From NCBI RefSeq assembly GCF_014202895.1, contig NZ_JACHHV010000004.1, positions 1 to 64,000 of the forward strand: a stretch of 64,000 nt of DNA, in the 5' to 3' direction. Shown here piece after piece: positions 30,729 to 40,900 of this stretch; within the stretch, counting starts at the first letter, position 1; each line of letters starts with the position of its first letter. This DNA comes from Lactovum miscens (GTDB lineage Bacteria; Bacillota; Bacilli; Lactobacillales; Streptococcaceae). The notes beneath the pieces were generated by a model that ran no database searches, was not told the DNA's origin, and saw nothing but the letters and a program-made list of their open reading frames with translations. Position numbers and translations under genes: made by a program.

Positions 30729-33554
30729 ATGCCACAAGATAAGATTGTTGTGAGAGGGGCGAGAGTCCACAATTTAAAAAATATTGATGTTACAATTCCT
30801 CGTGATAAATTAGTGGTTGTAACAGGCCTTTCTGGCTCAGGAAAGTCTTCACTAGCTTTTGATACCTTATATGCGGAAGGACAGCGTCGTTATGTAGAAT
30901 CTTTGTCAGCCTATGCACGTCAATTTCTAGGAAATGTTGATAAGCCAGATGTAGATAGTATTGATGGACTTTCTCCTGCAATTTCAATTGACCAAAAGAC
31001 TACTTCAAAAAATCCCCGCTCAACAGTTGGCACCGTCACAGAAATTAATGACTATATCCGACTGCTGTATGCTCGTATTGGTGTGCCCTTTTGTATTAAT
31101 GGTCATGGACCCATTTCAGCCCAATCGGTAGAAGAAATAGTAAATCGAATTTTAGAGTTACCATTTGGTCAGCGCTTACAAATTCTAGCACCAGTAATTC
31201 GAGGAAAGAAAGGTCGTCACGAAAGAACACTTGAACAAATTCAGCGGGAAGGTTATGTACGTGTAAGGATTGATGGAGAAATAGTTGATGTTTCTGAAGT
31301 TGATTCACTTGATAAAAATAAAAAGCATGACATTGATATTGTAATTGACCGAATCGTTGTCAAACAAGATGTTCGAAGTAGGCTCTTTGATTCTGTTGAA
31401 GCTGCTTTACATCAATCAGAAGGTTATGTCAAAATAGATACCATGGATGGAAAAGAATTACTCTTTAGTGAATTTTATGCCTGTCCAGTTTGTGGCTTTA
31501 CTGTACCTGAGTTAGAGCCTCGTCTTTTCTCTTTCAATGCTCCTTTTGGTGCGTGCGCTGACTGTGACGGACTTGGAGTCAAGATGGAAGTGGATATTGA
31601 TTTGGTAGTCCCTGATGAGACAAAAACTTTACGTCAAGGGGCTCTTGCACCATGGAACCCGATTTCAAGTAATTATTATCCAACAATGTTGGAGCAAGCC
31701 ATGACTCAATTTGAGGTCGATATGGATACCCCTTGGAATGAGTTACCGGAAAAGGACCAGAAATTAGCACTTTATGGAACAGTAGATGAAAAAAAATTCC
31801 ATTTCCACTATATCAATGACTTTGGCGGAATACGCGATATTGATATTCCTTTTGAAGGGGTGATTAGTAACATTAATCGCCGTTTTCATGAGTCAACTTC
31901 AGACTTTACACGTGAAGTAATGAAAGGTTACATGACTGAATTACCTTGTAACACTTGTCATGGGTATCGCTTGAATGATCAGGCCCTTTCAGTTCTGGTT
32001 AATAATACACATATTGGAAAACTTTCAGAGTTAGCGATCGGGAATGCTCTTGAATGGCTAAGCAAACTTAAACTATCAGATAAGGATGAAACCATTGCAC
32101 GGCCAATTGTTAAAGAAGTACGTGATCGCCTGACTTTTTTGAAAAATGTTGGTCTAGATTACTTAACTCTCTCTCGTGCCTCTGCGACGTTATCAGGAGG
32201 GGAGTCACAACGCATTCGCCTAGCTACTCAAATTGGTTCAAATCTCTCGGGTGTGCTCTATATTTTAGATGAACCTTCTATTGGTCTTCACCAGAGAGAC
32301 AATGACCGCTTAATTGAATCTCTTCAAAAGATGAGAGACCTTGGAAATACTCTGATTGTTGTTGAACATGATGAAGATACTATGATGGCTGCTGACTGGT
32401 TAATAGATGTGGGACCAGGAGCAGGCGATTTGGGAGGAGAAATCGTTGCATCTGGTACACCAGGGGAGGTAGCAGAGAATATAAATTCTATTACGGGACA
32501 ATATTTGTCTGGTAAGAAGTCAATACCAGTTCCAAAGATACGTCGTAAGATAGATCCTAAACATGAGGTCAAGATTATAGGGGCAAATGAAAACAATCTT
32601 CAAAATATTGATGCTGAATTTCCTCTGGGTCTGATGACTGTCGTCACAGGTGTATCTGGATCTGGAAAATCAACTTTGGTCAACTCAATTCTTAAACGTG
32701 CTCTTGCTCAGAAGTTAAATCACAACTCAGAAAAACCTGGTAAGTATAAATCAATTACAGGTTACAAAGATATAGAACGTTTAATTGATATTGACCAATC
32801 ACCAATTGGACGGACCCCTCGTTCCAATCCAGCTACTTATACTTCCACTTTTGATGATATTCGAGATGTTTTTGCCAATACAAATGAAGCAAAAGTGCGT
32901 GGATACAAGAAAGGACGGTTCTCTTTTAATGTAAAGGGGGGACGCTGTGAGGCATGTTCAGGGGATGGTATTATCCGAATTGAGATGAATTTTCTTCCAG
33001 ATGTTTATGTACCTTGTGAAGTTTGTCATGGGAGACGCTATAACTCTGAGACTCTAGAAGTTCATTACAAGGGAAAAAATATTTCTGAAGTTCTCGACAT
33101 GCGTGTATCTGAAGCTTTGGAATTCTTCCAAAATATACCTAAGATTGCTCGTAAACTTCAAACTATTGTAGATGTTGGCCTTGGTTATGTCACTTTAGGT
33201 CAACCAGCAACAACACTTTCTGGTGGTGAAGCTCAGCGCATGAAACTTGCCTCAGAGTTGCAGAAGCGTTCTACAGGCAAATCTTTCTATATTCTTGATG
33301 AGCCGACGACAGGTTTACACACTGATGATATCGCGACTCTTTTGACAGTTCTTAATCGTCTGGTTGAACAAGGCAATACAATCGTCGTTATTGAACATAA
33401 TCTTGATGTCATTAAAACAGCTGATTATCTTATCGATCTTGGTCCTGAAGGAGGGGCTGGTGGTGGAACTATTCTTGCTACTGGAACACCTGAAGAAGTT
33501 GCTCAAATTGAAAAGTCATACACAGGACAGTACCTGAAATACAAATTAAAATAG
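30729..33554 (+). CDS. uvrA: Excinuclease ABC subunit A
   Basis: Damage-recognition ATPase of nucleotide excision repair. 941 residues, two ABC modules: Walker [10 protein letters not shown] near 31 and GVSGSGKST near 641; signatures [12 protein letters not shown] and [12 protein letters not shown]. Zinc fingers: CPVCGF with CADCDG (about 250-280), and CEACSGDG with CEVCHG (about 738-765). The start is the family N-terminus [15 protein letters not shown]. Transcribed alone; a compact terminator follows. Confidence 0.97.
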   Translation: MPQDKIVVRGARVHNLKNIDVTIPRDKLVVVTGLSGSGKSSLAFDTLYAEGQRRYVESLSAYARQFLGNVDKPDVDSIDGLSPAISIDQKTTSKNPRSTVGTVTEINDYIRLLYARIGVPFCINGHGPISAQSVEEIVNRILELPFGQRLQILAPVIRGKKGRHERTLEQIQREGYVRVRIDGEIVDVSEVDSLDKNKKHDIDIVIDRIVVKQDVRSRLFDSVEAALHQSEGYVKIDTMDGKELLFSEFYACPVCGFTVPELEPRLFSFNAPFGACADCDGLGVKMEVDIDLVVPDETKTLRQGALAPWNPISSNYYPTMLEQAMTQFEVDMDTPWNELPEKDQKLALYGTVDEKKFHFHYINDFGGIRDIDIPFEGVISNINRRFHESTSDFTREVMKGYMTELPCNTCHGYRLNDQALSVLVNNTHIGKLSELAIGNALEWLSKLKLSDKDETIARPIVKEVRDRLTFLKNVGLDYLTLSRASATLSGGESQRIRLATQIGSNLSGVLYILDEPSIGLHQRDNDRLIESLQKMRDLGNTLIVVEHDEDTMMAADWLIDVGPGAGDLGGEIVASGTPGEVAENINSITGQYLSGKKSIPVPKIRRKIDPKHEVKIIGANENNLQNIDAEFPLGLMTVVTGVSGSGKSTLVNSILKRALAQKLNHNSEKPGKYKSITGYKDIERLIDIDQSPIGRTPRSNPATYTSTFDDIRDVFANTNEAKVRGYKKGRFSFNVKGGRCEACSGDGIIRIEMNFLPDVYVPCEVCHGRRYNSETLEVHYKGKNISEVLDMRVSEALEFFQNIPKIARKLQTIVDVGLGYVTLGQPATTLSGGEAQRMKLASELQKRSTGKSFYILDEPTTGLHTDDIATLLTVLNRLVEQGNTIVVIEHNLDVIKTADYLIDLGPEGGAGGGTILATGTPEEVAQIEKSYTGQYLKYKLK

Positions 33555-33563
33555 AAATTGAGG

Positions 33564-33587
33564 AATCTCGCATCGCGAGATTTTTTG
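33564..33587 (+). terminator. Terminator after uvrA
   Basis: ATCTCGC / GCGAGAT stem, 3-nt loop, six T residues. The pepP promoter begins directly at its end. Confidence 0.85.
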
Positions 33588-33594
33588 ATAAAAT
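33586..33594 (+). promoter_or_regulatory. Extended -10 promoter of pepP, leaderless
   Basis: TGATAAAAT followed by six bases and then the ATG, so transcription would start at or within a base of the A of the start codon. Confidence 0.6.
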
Positions 33595-33600
33595 TAACGT

Positions 33601-34650
33601 ATGAGACTTCAAAAGATAAAAGAAAAAATGAAACAAAGTAACCTTGAAGGTTTAGTTATCACGGATATGAAAAATATTTTTTATTTAACGGGATTTTCAG
33701 GAACGGCAGGAACAGTTTTCTTGACAAAGGATGAAGACTATTTCATGACAGACGACCGTTATATTGACTTTGCGAAATCTGTAGTTGGCAACATGAATGT
33801 GTTTTCCACTCGAAGTGCTTTTTCAGAGATTGCCAAGCTAGCCAAAAATATTGATCGGATTGGGTTCGAAGATAATTTGGATTTTGCAACTTATCAGAAT
33901 TTTTCAAGTTTGATAAGTCAGAAATTGATACCGACTCATGAATTTTTCATGGAATTTCGGCAGATTAAAGATTTGTCTGAAATTAAAGTAATCAGAAAAG
34001 CTTGTGAAATCACTGATCTGGCCTTTGAAGCGGTCCTAAAATTTATTGAGCCGGGAAAGTCAGAAATTGAAGTGGCAAATTTTTTAGATTTTAAGATGCG
34101 TGAATTAGGTGCATCAGGGACATCCTTCGAAACAATAGTTGCTTCAGGTGTACGTTCTAGCCTCCCTCACGGCGTTGCAAGTCACAAGTTAATTGAAAAT
34201 GGAGAGGCTATTACCATGGACTTTGGTTGCTACTACAATTTTTATGCTAGTGACATGACACGGACAGTTTTCTTAGGTAAGCCTAATTCTGAGATGAAAG
34301 AAATTTACGAGGTAGTTAGGTTGGCTAATCAAGCTCTCATTGATCAATCTAAAGCAACCCTATCTTTTGCCGATTTTGATAGAATTCCTCGAAATATTAT
34401 TGAATTAGCAGGTTTTGGCGATAATTTCAACCATGGCATTGGTCACGGATTTGGCTTAGATATCCACGAGGTACCCTATTTTAGTCAAAAAATGACAGAT
34501 CAATATTTACAAAAAAATATGATTGTTACTGATGAACCAGGTATTTACCTTTCGGGCTTTGGAGGTGTTCGTATTGAGGATGATGTTTTAATATTGGAAA
34601 ATGGTTGTGAAGTTCTTACAAAATCTCCTAAAGAGCTGATTGTCATATAA
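33601..34650 (+). CDS. pepP: Xaa-Pro aminopeptidase/dipeptidase (M24 family)
   Basis: Cleaves peptides with proline in the second position; part of the cytoplasmic peptidase set. 349 residues: N-terminal creatinase-like domain (1-120) and a pita-bread catalytic domain with all five metal ligands (Asp207 in MDFG, Asp218 in SDMTRTV, His282 in GHGFGLDIHE, Glu312 in DEPGIY, Glu326 in RIEDD). No Shine-Dalgarno: the ATG directly follows an extended -10, so the mRNA is probably leaderless. The pepP-efp order is conserved in Lactobacillales. PepP versus PepQ is decided by context only. Confidence 0.88.
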   Translation: MRLQKIKEKMKQSNLEGLVITDMKNIFYLTGFSGTAGTVFLTKDEDYFMTDDRYIDFAKSVVGNMNVFSTRSAFSEIAKLAKNIDRIGFEDNLDFATYQNFSSLISQKLIPTHEFFMEFRQIKDLSEIKVIRKACEITDLAFEAVLKFIEPGKSEIEVANFLDFKMRELGASGTSFETIVASGVRSSLPHGVASHKLIENGEAITMDFGCYYNFYASDMTRTVFLGKPNSEMKEIYEVVRLANQALIDQSKATLSFADFDRIPRNIIELAGFGDNFNHGIGHGFGLDIHEVPYFSQKMTDQYLQKNMIVTDEPGIYLSGFGGVRIEDDVLILENGCEVLTKSPKELIVI

Positions 34651-34668
34651 TTAAAGCATTAAGCAAAA

Positions 34669-34697
34669 TTGAAATACAATCTGATTTGTGATAAAAT
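34669..34697 (+). promoter_or_regulatory. Promoter of efp
   Basis: TTGAAA, 17 nt, TAAAAT; leader about 90 nt with a small ACAAC / GTTGT hairpin. Confidence 0.7.
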
Positions 34698-34794
34698 GAG
34701 TCGTTAGATACACAACTCGCTTCGTTGTAACTCCTTAGCAGGATTTGCAAGCGTCATAACTAATAGAATAATATAATTTGGAGACAATAATTAA

Positions 34795-35355
34795 ATGGTA
34801 GCAGCACACGAACTCAAAGCTGGAATGACATTCTTGAATGGTGATAAACTTCTTCGCGTAGTAGAGGCATCTCATCACAAACCTGGTAAAGGTAATACAA
34901 TCATGCGAATGAAGTTACGCGATGTGCGCACGGGTTCAGTTTTTGATGATACTTATCGTCCAGATGATAAATATGATCAAGCAGTAATTGATACTGTTGG
35001 TGTTCAATACCTCTACCAAATGGATGGTACAGCCTTCTTCATGAATAATGAAACTTTTGACCAATACGAAATTCCTGTTGAAGTTGTTAAAGATGAATTA
35101 CTCTATGTGCTTGAAAACACAGATGTTAAGATCCAATTTTTTGGCGAAGAAGTGATTGGTATTCAACTACCAACAACAGTTGTCTTGACAGTAACAGATA
35201 CTCAGCCTTCAATAAAAGGGGCAACAGTTACTGGCTCAGGAAAACCTGCAACTATGGAAACTGGACTTGTTGTTAATGTGCCAGACTTTGTTGAAATTGG
35301 TACAAAACTTGAAATCAATACACAAACAGGTGACTACCTAAAGCGTGCACAATAA
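34795..35355 (+). CDS. efp: Elongation factor P
   Basis: Relieves ribosome stalling at polyproline stretches. 186 residues with the three OB-like domains; the functional loop HHKPGKGNT carries Lys32, the residue that is modified in many bacteria. The ATG follows TTGGAG. It has its own promoter but stays next to asp23-nusB, as in streptococci. Confidence 0.97.
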   Translation: MVAAHELKAGMTFLNGDKLLRVVEASHHKPGKGNTIMRMKLRDVRTGSVFDDTYRPDDKYDQAVIDTVGVQYLYQMDGTAFFMNNETFDQYEIPVEVVKDELLYVLENTDVKIQFFGEEVIGIQLPTTVVLTVTDTQPSIKGATVTGSGKPATMETGLVVNVPDFVEIGTKLEINTQTGDYLKRAQ

Positions 35356-35417
35356 GAATATAGCCTTACGCTAATCTTATTGATTAACTGAATAAAATTT
35401 AGATCAAAGGAATTAAC

Positions 35418-35810
35418 ATGGCTGAATTAGAAAATCTTGGTGAGGTTGTCATTGCACCAGAAGTACTTGAAGTGATAATTGGTGTTTCTGCCTCGAAGGT
35501 AGATGGTGTTTATTCATTACGTAATAAACGAACTTTTGAAACACTTGGAAAAAAAGCTGAGGGCAAAGGTGTTTACATCAAAGCTGAGGATGAATCAATC
35601 TCAGTTGATATTTACATTTTTGTAACTGAAGGTGATCGTGTTCCTGAAGTTGCCCAAAATATTCAAAGAGAAGTAAAGGAACGTGTTCTTGGGTTGACTG
35701 AAGTTGTAATTGATAATGTGAACGTTCATATTATGGGCATAATTCCAGCGGATACTAAGAAGCCAGATTTTGCAGATTTGTTTAAGGAAGGATTTTTCGA
35801 TGCCAACTAA
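35418..35810 (+). CDS. Asp23/Gls24 family envelope stress response protein (YqhY-like)
   Basis: 130 residues. GEVVIAPEVLEVIIGVSASKVDG and VAQNIQREVKERV are the family marks. Asp23/YqhY proteins are abundant cytoplasmic proteins, often membrane-associated, linked with lipid metabolism and envelope stress. Shine-Dalgarno AAAGGAA. Its 3' end overlaps the nusB start by 11 nt. Confidence 0.92.
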   Translation: MAELENLGEVVIAPEVLEVIIGVSASKVDGVYSLRNKRTFETLGKKAEGKGVYIKAEDESISVDIYIFVTEGDRVPEVAQNIQREVKERVLGLTEVVIDNVNVHIMGIIPADTKKPDFADLFKEGFFDAN

Positions 35811-36219
35811 GTTGACTCAACACGAGTTAAGAAAAATTGCCATCCAGTTTCTTTATTCATATTCTGTTCGCCCAGATCAGGCAGAAGATGAACTATCTAA
35901 ATTTATTTTGGAAGATAAATTTCTTTCGGAGAATAATAAAAAGTATTTAGATGCTATGATTGATGGAGTGCGCACCAACCAGAATGAGTTGGATGCTGAA
36001 ATTTCAAAATATTTGATAAGCACGTGGTCTATGGATCGATTGACATCAATTGATCGGGCCATACTTGAATTGGCAAGCTATGAAATAATTTATAGTGACT
36101 TGCCACCTGTGATTGCTGTTAATGAGGCCGTTAATTTGACGAAAGATTTTTCAGATGAAGCTGCTTCCAAATTAGTTAATGGAATTTTGACACACCTTAT
36201 ACCAAAAGACGAAAAATGA
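35800..36219 (+). CDS. nusB: Transcription antitermination protein NusB
   Basis: Binds boxA with NusE to support rRNA operon antitermination. 139 residues from the ATG at 35800 (MPTKLTQHELRKIAIQFLYS), with AILELASYEI and the C-terminal VNGILTHL. An earlier in-frame start inside asp23 is rejected; AAGGAAGG is correctly placed for this ATG. Translationally coupled to asp23. Confidence 0.94.
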   Translation: MPTKLTQHELRKIAIQFLYSYSVRPDQAEDELSKFILEDKFLSENNKKYLDAMIDGVRTNQNELDAEISKYLISTWSMDRLTSIDRAILELASYEIIYSDLPPVIAVNEAVNLTKDFSDEAASKLVNGILTHLIPKDEK

Positions 36220-36238
36220 AACAATTTTCGTCTTTTTT
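36205..36238 (+). terminator. Terminator after nusB
   Basis: AAAGACGAAAA / TTTTCGTCTTT stem starting inside the last nusB codons, then T-run. Confidence 0.82.
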
Positions 36239-36270
36239 CATTTTTCTTCCACACATTCAATCATAGAAAT

Positions 36271-36300
36271 TGTTATAATATGATTATGAAATCGTTTACA
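36271..36300 (+). promoter_or_regulatory. Promoter and cre box of the glycogen operon
   Basis: Extended -10 TGTTATAAT at 36271-36279, immediately followed by TGAAATCGTTTACA (36287-36300), a 14/14 match to the cre consensus TGWAANCGNTNWCA. The cre overlaps the predicted start site, a position where bound CcpA would block transcription. Confidence 0.82.
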
Positions 36301-36323
36301 AAATAGAATCAGGAAGAAATCTT

Positions 36324-38345
36324 ATGGCAAAAAAATTTGTGCTTAAGGCGAATGGAATAAAACCTTACCATACAGGTTTGGCCATTCCAATATTTTCTTT
36401 ACGAAGTAAAAAGTCTTTTGGTATCGGGCAATTTAGCGATCTAAAAATACTAGCAGACTTCGTTTACAGTTCAGGAATGGATGTTATACAAATCCTTCCG
36501 ATTAACGATACAACAATTTTTATGGACTGGAGGGATTCATCTCCGTATCGTGCGAATTCAGTTTTTGCTCTGCATCCTATCTATCTTGACTTTACAGACT
36601 ACCTTGATAAGTTTAAAAAATCTGAATTGAAAAAAATTCTTGATGAAGCTAAAGAGTTGAATCAGCTTCCACAAGTTGACTATGAGAGAGTCTCTAATTT
36701 CAAATGGAGACTCGCCAAGAAAGTCTATTCAAATTACTCTAAAACAATTTTTGAAAATTTGTCTTTCAAGAATTTCTATCAATCTAGAAAATTCTGGATC
36801 GAGCCTTATGCGTGCTTCTGCTATTTCCGAGATAATTACCACACAGCAGACTTTAGACTTTGGAAACAAAACAAATATCACGAGGGCCTTTTTGAAGAAC
36901 TTTCATCGGATCCTGAAATCTTTGAAGACCTTAAGCTTCATATCATGATTCAATATTTACTCCATAAACAATTGAAAGAAGCTGTTGACTATTGCCATAA
37001 GTTAGGGATTGCTGTAAAGGGTGATGTCTCAGTTGGAATTGATCGGAAGTCAGTTGATGCGTGGACATTGCCAGAACTCTTCAAGTTGGATAAACAAGCA
37101 GGAGCTCCGCCTGATATTTTCTCGTCTTCTGGACAAAATTGGGAGTATCCAACTTATAACTGGAAAGAGATGTCAAAAGATGGTTATTCGTGGTGGAAAG
37201 CTCGTATGAGGAGTATGGCAGACTATTTTGACATCTATCGGCTTGATCACATTCTTGGCTTTTTTAGGATTTGGGAAAATCCAGAAAATTCAGTTCGAGC
37301 CTTATTAGGGCATTTTTCACCAGCCTTAGCAATGACCGCTGAAGAGATAGAATCATATGGAATTCCTCTACGTTATTGGGGAGTAGAACGTTTTATTCGT
37401 CCTTTTATTAAAGATTGGGTGATTGATGAAATCTTTGGTCGAGATCAACGCGATGAAGTCATTCAGCGGTTCTTAAAATACACGGGTTTCGGTAATTATG
37501 AGTTCAAAGAAGAATTTGGCGATGAACGAAAAGTAAAAATGGCCAAAGGGTTAGAAGATTACGAACGTGAAGGACTCTATCGACTTCATGAAAATGTTAT
37601 ATTTATTCCTGATCATGAAAATCCTAAACTTTATCACCCCAGAATTAATTTGATGGATACAATCTCTTACCGTGAGTTTGGTGATGCTTTTAAGCAACAA
37701 TTGGAAATTATCCACAACAATTATTTCTATGGTAGAAATTATGCTTATTGGCAAGAAAAAGCTGAAGAAATTTTACCTGTTATCAAAGATGCATCAGAAA
37801 TGCTGGCTTGTGGTGAAGATTTGGGAATGGTACCAGATAATGTTCCAAGTGTCATGTGGCAGTTGAAAATCCTTCGCCTGATTATTGAACGAATGCCAAC
37901 TGATAGTAACTTCATCACAGATTTGAAATGGACACCTTACTTATCTGTTGTGACGACCTCAAGTCATGACATAACTCCACTCAGCCTTTGGTGGCAAGAA
38001 GATAAAAACCTCATACAACGCTATTACAATGAGGTAATGGGATTGGAAGGGATGGCACCTAAAGAGGCTAACCCAAGTATCATACGAGAGATTCTCAAAA
38101 GAAACTTAAATACTAAGGCTATGTTGGCAATATTCCCAATTCAAGATTGGCTGGATACACAAGATGATCTAAGAAATCCTAATGCCAGTCTAACCCGAAT
38201 TAATAATCCAGCATATAGCTATTATTATTGGAGATACAGATTGCATCTTGACCTTGAGGATTTAGTGGATAATCAGGGCTTTGAAAATTTCTTGTCTGAT
38301 TTTATCAAAAATTCAAAACGCTCAACGGTTGGGCTAACCGAGTGA
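36324..38345 (+). CDS. malQ: 4-alpha-glucanotransferase, DPE2-like GH77 (amylomaltase)
   Basis: Transfers glucan segments between maltooligosaccharides. 673 residues, much longer than the roughly 500-residue MalQ of other lactic acid bacteria. Sequence blocks are those of plant DPE2 and its bacterial relatives: VIQILPINDTTI, SPYRANSVFALHPIYLDF, GIDRKSVDAWTLPELF, and GQNWEYPTYNWKEMSKDGY. Catalytic Asp in YRLDHILGFFRIWE (near 304), Glu in CGEDLGMVPDNV (near 500), and TTSSHD near 548. The two N-terminal CBM20 starch-binding domains of full DPE2 are absent. It heads the glycogen operon where glgB might be expected. Shine-Dalgarno AGGAAG. Confidence 0.9.
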   Translation: MAKKFVLKANGIKPYHTGLAIPIFSLRSKKSFGIGQFSDLKILADFVYSSGMDVIQILPINDTTIFMDWRDSSPYRANSVFALHPIYLDFTDYLDKFKKSELKKILDEAKELNQLPQVDYERVSNFKWRLAKKVYSNYSKTIFENLSFKNFYQSRKFWIEPYACFCYFRDNYHTADFRLWKQNKYHEGLFEELSSDPEIFEDLKLHIMIQYLLHKQLKEAVDYCHKLGIAVKGDVSVGIDRKSVDAWTLPELFKLDKQAGAPPDIFSSSGQNWEYPTYNWKEMSKDGYSWWKARMRSMADYFDIYRLDHILGFFRIWENPENSVRALLGHFSPALAMTAEEIESYGIPLRYWGVERFIRPFIKDWVIDEIFGRDQRDEVIQRFLKYTGFGNYEFKEEFGDERKVKMAKGLEDYEREGLYRLHENVIFIPDHENPKLYHPRINLMDTISYREFGDAFKQQLEIIHNNYFYGRNYAYWQEKAEEILPVIKDASEMLACGEDLGMVPDNVPSVMWQLKILRLIIERMPTDSNFITDLKWTPYLSVVTTSSHDITPLSLWWQEDKNLIQRYYNEVMGLEGMAPKEANPSIIREILKRNLNTKAMLAIFPIQDWLDTQDDLRNPNASLTRINNPAYSYYYWRYRLHLDLEDLVDNQGFENFLSDFIKNSKRSTVGLTE

Positions 38346-38391
38346 TTCTTGACTAGTTTTATTAAAAATTGTGGTAATAAAGGAGAATATT

Positions 38392-39537
38392 ATGGCAAAT
38401 GACGAAATGCTTGCTTTAATCCTGGCAGGCGGTCAAGGCACTCGCCTTGGAAAACTTACAAAAGATATTGCAAAACCTGCAGTGCCATTCGGTGGGCGTT
38501 ATAGAATTATTGACTTTGCCTTATCAAACTGTGCAAATTCAAATATTCATAATGTAGGTGTTATCACTCAATACCAACCCCTTGAGTTAAATACTCATAT
38601 CGGTAATGGTGCACCATGGGGACTTGATGGAATTAATTCAGGGGTCACTATTCTACAACCTTATGGTTCACAAGAGGGATCAAAATGGTTTGAGGGTACT
38701 TCACACGCCATTTATCAGAACATTGATTACATTGACAAGATGAATCCAGAATATGTTTTGATTCTTTCGGGTGATCATATTTATAAAATGGATTATGAAG
38801 CAATGCTAGAAGAACATAAAGCAAAAGAAGCTTCATTGACAGTGTCCGTTATGGAAGTTCCAATCAAAGAGGCTTCACGCTTTGGTATCATGAATACTGA
38901 TGACAATGGCCGTATCATTGAATTTGAAGAAAAACCAATGGAGCCAAAATCAAATTTGGCATCAATGGGTATTTATATTTTTACTTGGAAACGTCTTCGC
39001 GAAGTTTTGACAACGAATCGATCAAAAGGAGTCTCCGTTGAAGACTTTGGGCAAAATATCATCCCACAATACATTGAGTCGGGTGAAAATGTATTTGTTT
39101 ATCGTTTCAAAGGATATTGGAAAGATGTTGGTACTATTGACAGCCTTCATGAAGCCAATATGGAATTCTTAACACCCGGTAACGAACTGAATATCTACGA
39201 TCGTAACTGGCGTATCTTTAGCCGGAACAACATTTCAACCCCTCACTTTGTTACCAGTAAGGCACATGTGCATAATGCAATGATTGGTGACGGTTGTTAT
39301 GTTGATGGAACGGTTATTCATTCTATAATTTCTCAGAATGTCGAAATTCATGAAGATTCGATTGTGGAAGATAGTTTTGTCATGTCTCACGCTTCAATTG
39401 GAAAAAATGTAATGATCAAATATGCTATTGTTGGTGAGGGAGCAAAGATTGCCAATAATGTATCCATCATAGGTACCCCAGATGAGATTGCGGTCATTGG
39501 GCACGGTGAAATTGTTGGAGAGGAGAATGACCTATAA
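38392..39537 (+). CDS. glgC: Glucose-1-phosphate adenylyltransferase GlgC
   Basis: Makes ADP-glucose, the donor for glycogen. 381 residues from the ATG at 38392, with AAAGGAG upstream; a GTG 21 nt earlier is not used. N-terminal nucleotide-binding [34 protein letters not shown], the glucose-phosphate site FEEKP, and a left-handed beta-helix C-terminus. Its stop overlaps the glgD start by one base. Confidence 0.96.
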   Translation: MANDEMLALILAGGQGTRLGKLTKDIAKPAVPFGGRYRIIDFALSNCANSNIHNVGVITQYQPLELNTHIGNGAPWGLDGINSGVTILQPYGSQEGSKWFEGTSHAIYQNIDYIDKMNPEYVLILSGDHIYKMDYEAMLEEHKAKEASLTVSVMEVPIKEASRFGIMNTDDNGRIIEFEEKPMEPKSNLASMGIYIFTWKRLREVLTTNRSKGVSVEDFGQNIIPQYIESGENVFVYRFKGYWKDVGTIDSLHEANMEFLTPGNELNIYDRNWRIFSRNNISTPHFVTSKAHVHNAMIGDGCYVDGTVIHSIISQNVEIHEDSIVEDSFVMSHASIGKNVMIKYAIVGEGAKIANNVSIIGTPDEIAVIGHGEIVGEENDL

Positions 39538-40688
39538 TGAAAAATTTTAATAAAATGTGTGCTATCTTATCAAATGTGACAACTTATGACAGATTATCAC
39601 CTTTGACAGATGAACGTCCTATTGCTACTTTACCTTTTGACTGTAAATATCGTCTAATTGACTTTCCTCTCTCGTCTCTTTCAAATGCAAATGTTAGGGA
39701 TGTCTTAATGTTTTTCAATGAAGGTGAGACACGATCTGTATTTGACCATATTGGATCCGGTAAAGAGTGGGGGCTTGACTCACTGGCTTCACACATGTTT
39801 GTCTATATTCAACAGGACTTTGAAAGAAAAAAGGATAAGGGTCTTCCTTATTTCAATGAACAGATTGATTTCTTGAAGAAATCAGGCGCACCTTATACAG
39901 TTTTGATTGGGTCTAAAATCATTGCTAATGTAGATTTACAGGCTGTATTAAAGATTCATCAAAGTTCAGATAAGCATATCACAACCGTTTATAAGAAGAT
40001 GCCTGCTACGGAGTTTGAGCCATATGATACCGTCGTTCACTTTGATGAAAATAACCGTGCTTACGGGGTACATATGCAACAGATTAAAAAGGAGGGCGCC
40101 GTTCAAGAGTTTGAAAATTTAGCACTCAATACTTTCATAGTTGATACAGATTGGCTAATTACCTTTATTGAAGAAATGCAAAAAAACGGTGAGTATTCAT
40201 CAATTTCTCGTCTTCTTCGCAACCACTTATGGGATGCTGACACCAATACTTACGAATATACTGGATATGTTAGCAATATCTTAAGTGTGAAGTCTTATTA
40301 TGAGGCAAACATGGCAATGCTTGATTCGACAAATTTCACCAGTTTACTTTATGGTGCTAATCCAATCTATACGAAAATCAAGAATGAAGTGCCAACTTTC
40401 TTTGCTGAAAATTCATGGGCGCATCGCTCTCAATTTGGTTCAGGGTGCGTAATTGAAGGCGTTGTGATTGATTCTTTAGTTAGTCGTGGCTCTTTCATTG
40501 AAACAGATGCCACTGTTGACAAGTCACTGATTTTTACTAATGCGCGTGTGAAATCGGGTGCGCAAATCAAGTATGCTATTCTTGATAAAGGAGTAGTAGT
40601 AGAGGCAATAAAGATTGAAGGAACTCCGGATAACCCTATTGTTATTAAAAAAGGTACTCATGTTACCGAAGATATTATTCAGAATTAA
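39537..40688 (+). CDS. glgD: GlgD, regulatory subunit of ADP-glucose pyrophosphorylase
   Basis: 383 residues, paralogous to GlgC but without the GGxGxRL nucleotide loop (the N-terminus reads CAILSNVTTYDRLSPL). In Gram-positive bacteria GlgD pairs with GlgC and raises its activity. YRLIDFPLSSLSNANV and a beta-helix tail are kept. Starts within the glgC stop (TAATG). Confidence 0.94.
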   Translation: MKNFNKMCAILSNVTTYDRLSPLTDERPIATLPFDCKYRLIDFPLSSLSNANVRDVLMFFNEGETRSVFDHIGSGKEWGLDSLASHMFVYIQQDFERKKDKGLPYFNEQIDFLKKSGAPYTVLIGSKIIANVDLQAVLKIHQSSDKHITTVYKKMPATEFEPYDTVVHFDENNRAYGVHMQQIKKEGAVQEFENLALNTFIVDTDWLITFIEEMQKNGEYSSISRLLRNHLWDADTNTYEYTGYVSNILSVKSYYEANMAMLDSTNFTSLLYGANPIYTKIKNEVPTFFAENSWAHRSQFGSGCVIEGVVIDSLVSRGSFIETDATVDKSLIFTNARVKSGAQIKYAILDKGVVVEAIKIEGTPDNPIVIKKGTHVTEDIIQN

Positions 40689-40735
40689 ATACTTTCTCTG
40701 CCAGCTATTGTTATTTTTGTTTGGTAGAAAACTAT

Positions 40736-40775
40736 AAATTCTGTCAGTTATGTTTATTATTTCTGACAGAATTTT
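40736..40775 (+). terminator. Terminator-like hairpin between glgD and glgA
   Basis: 12-bp perfect stem AAATTCTGTCAG / CTGACAGAATTT, 15-nt loop, T-rich 3' side. It separates glgCD from glgA, so glgA has its own promoter. Confidence 0.8.
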
Positions 40776-40828
40776 ACTTATAAATAAAGGTATCTAAAAA
40801 ATCATTCACATATTATTAGTAATTAAGA

Positions 40829-40837
40829 TGATATAAT
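40829..40837 (+). promoter_or_regulatory. Extended -10 promoter of glgA
   Basis: TGATATAAT, about 64 nt before the glgA ATG. Confidence 0.6.
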
Positions 40838-40900
40838 CAAATTGTGTAAATCTTGCTAGGTAGCTTTTGTTTGACTAACTTTACTATGAGGAGGATGTTT

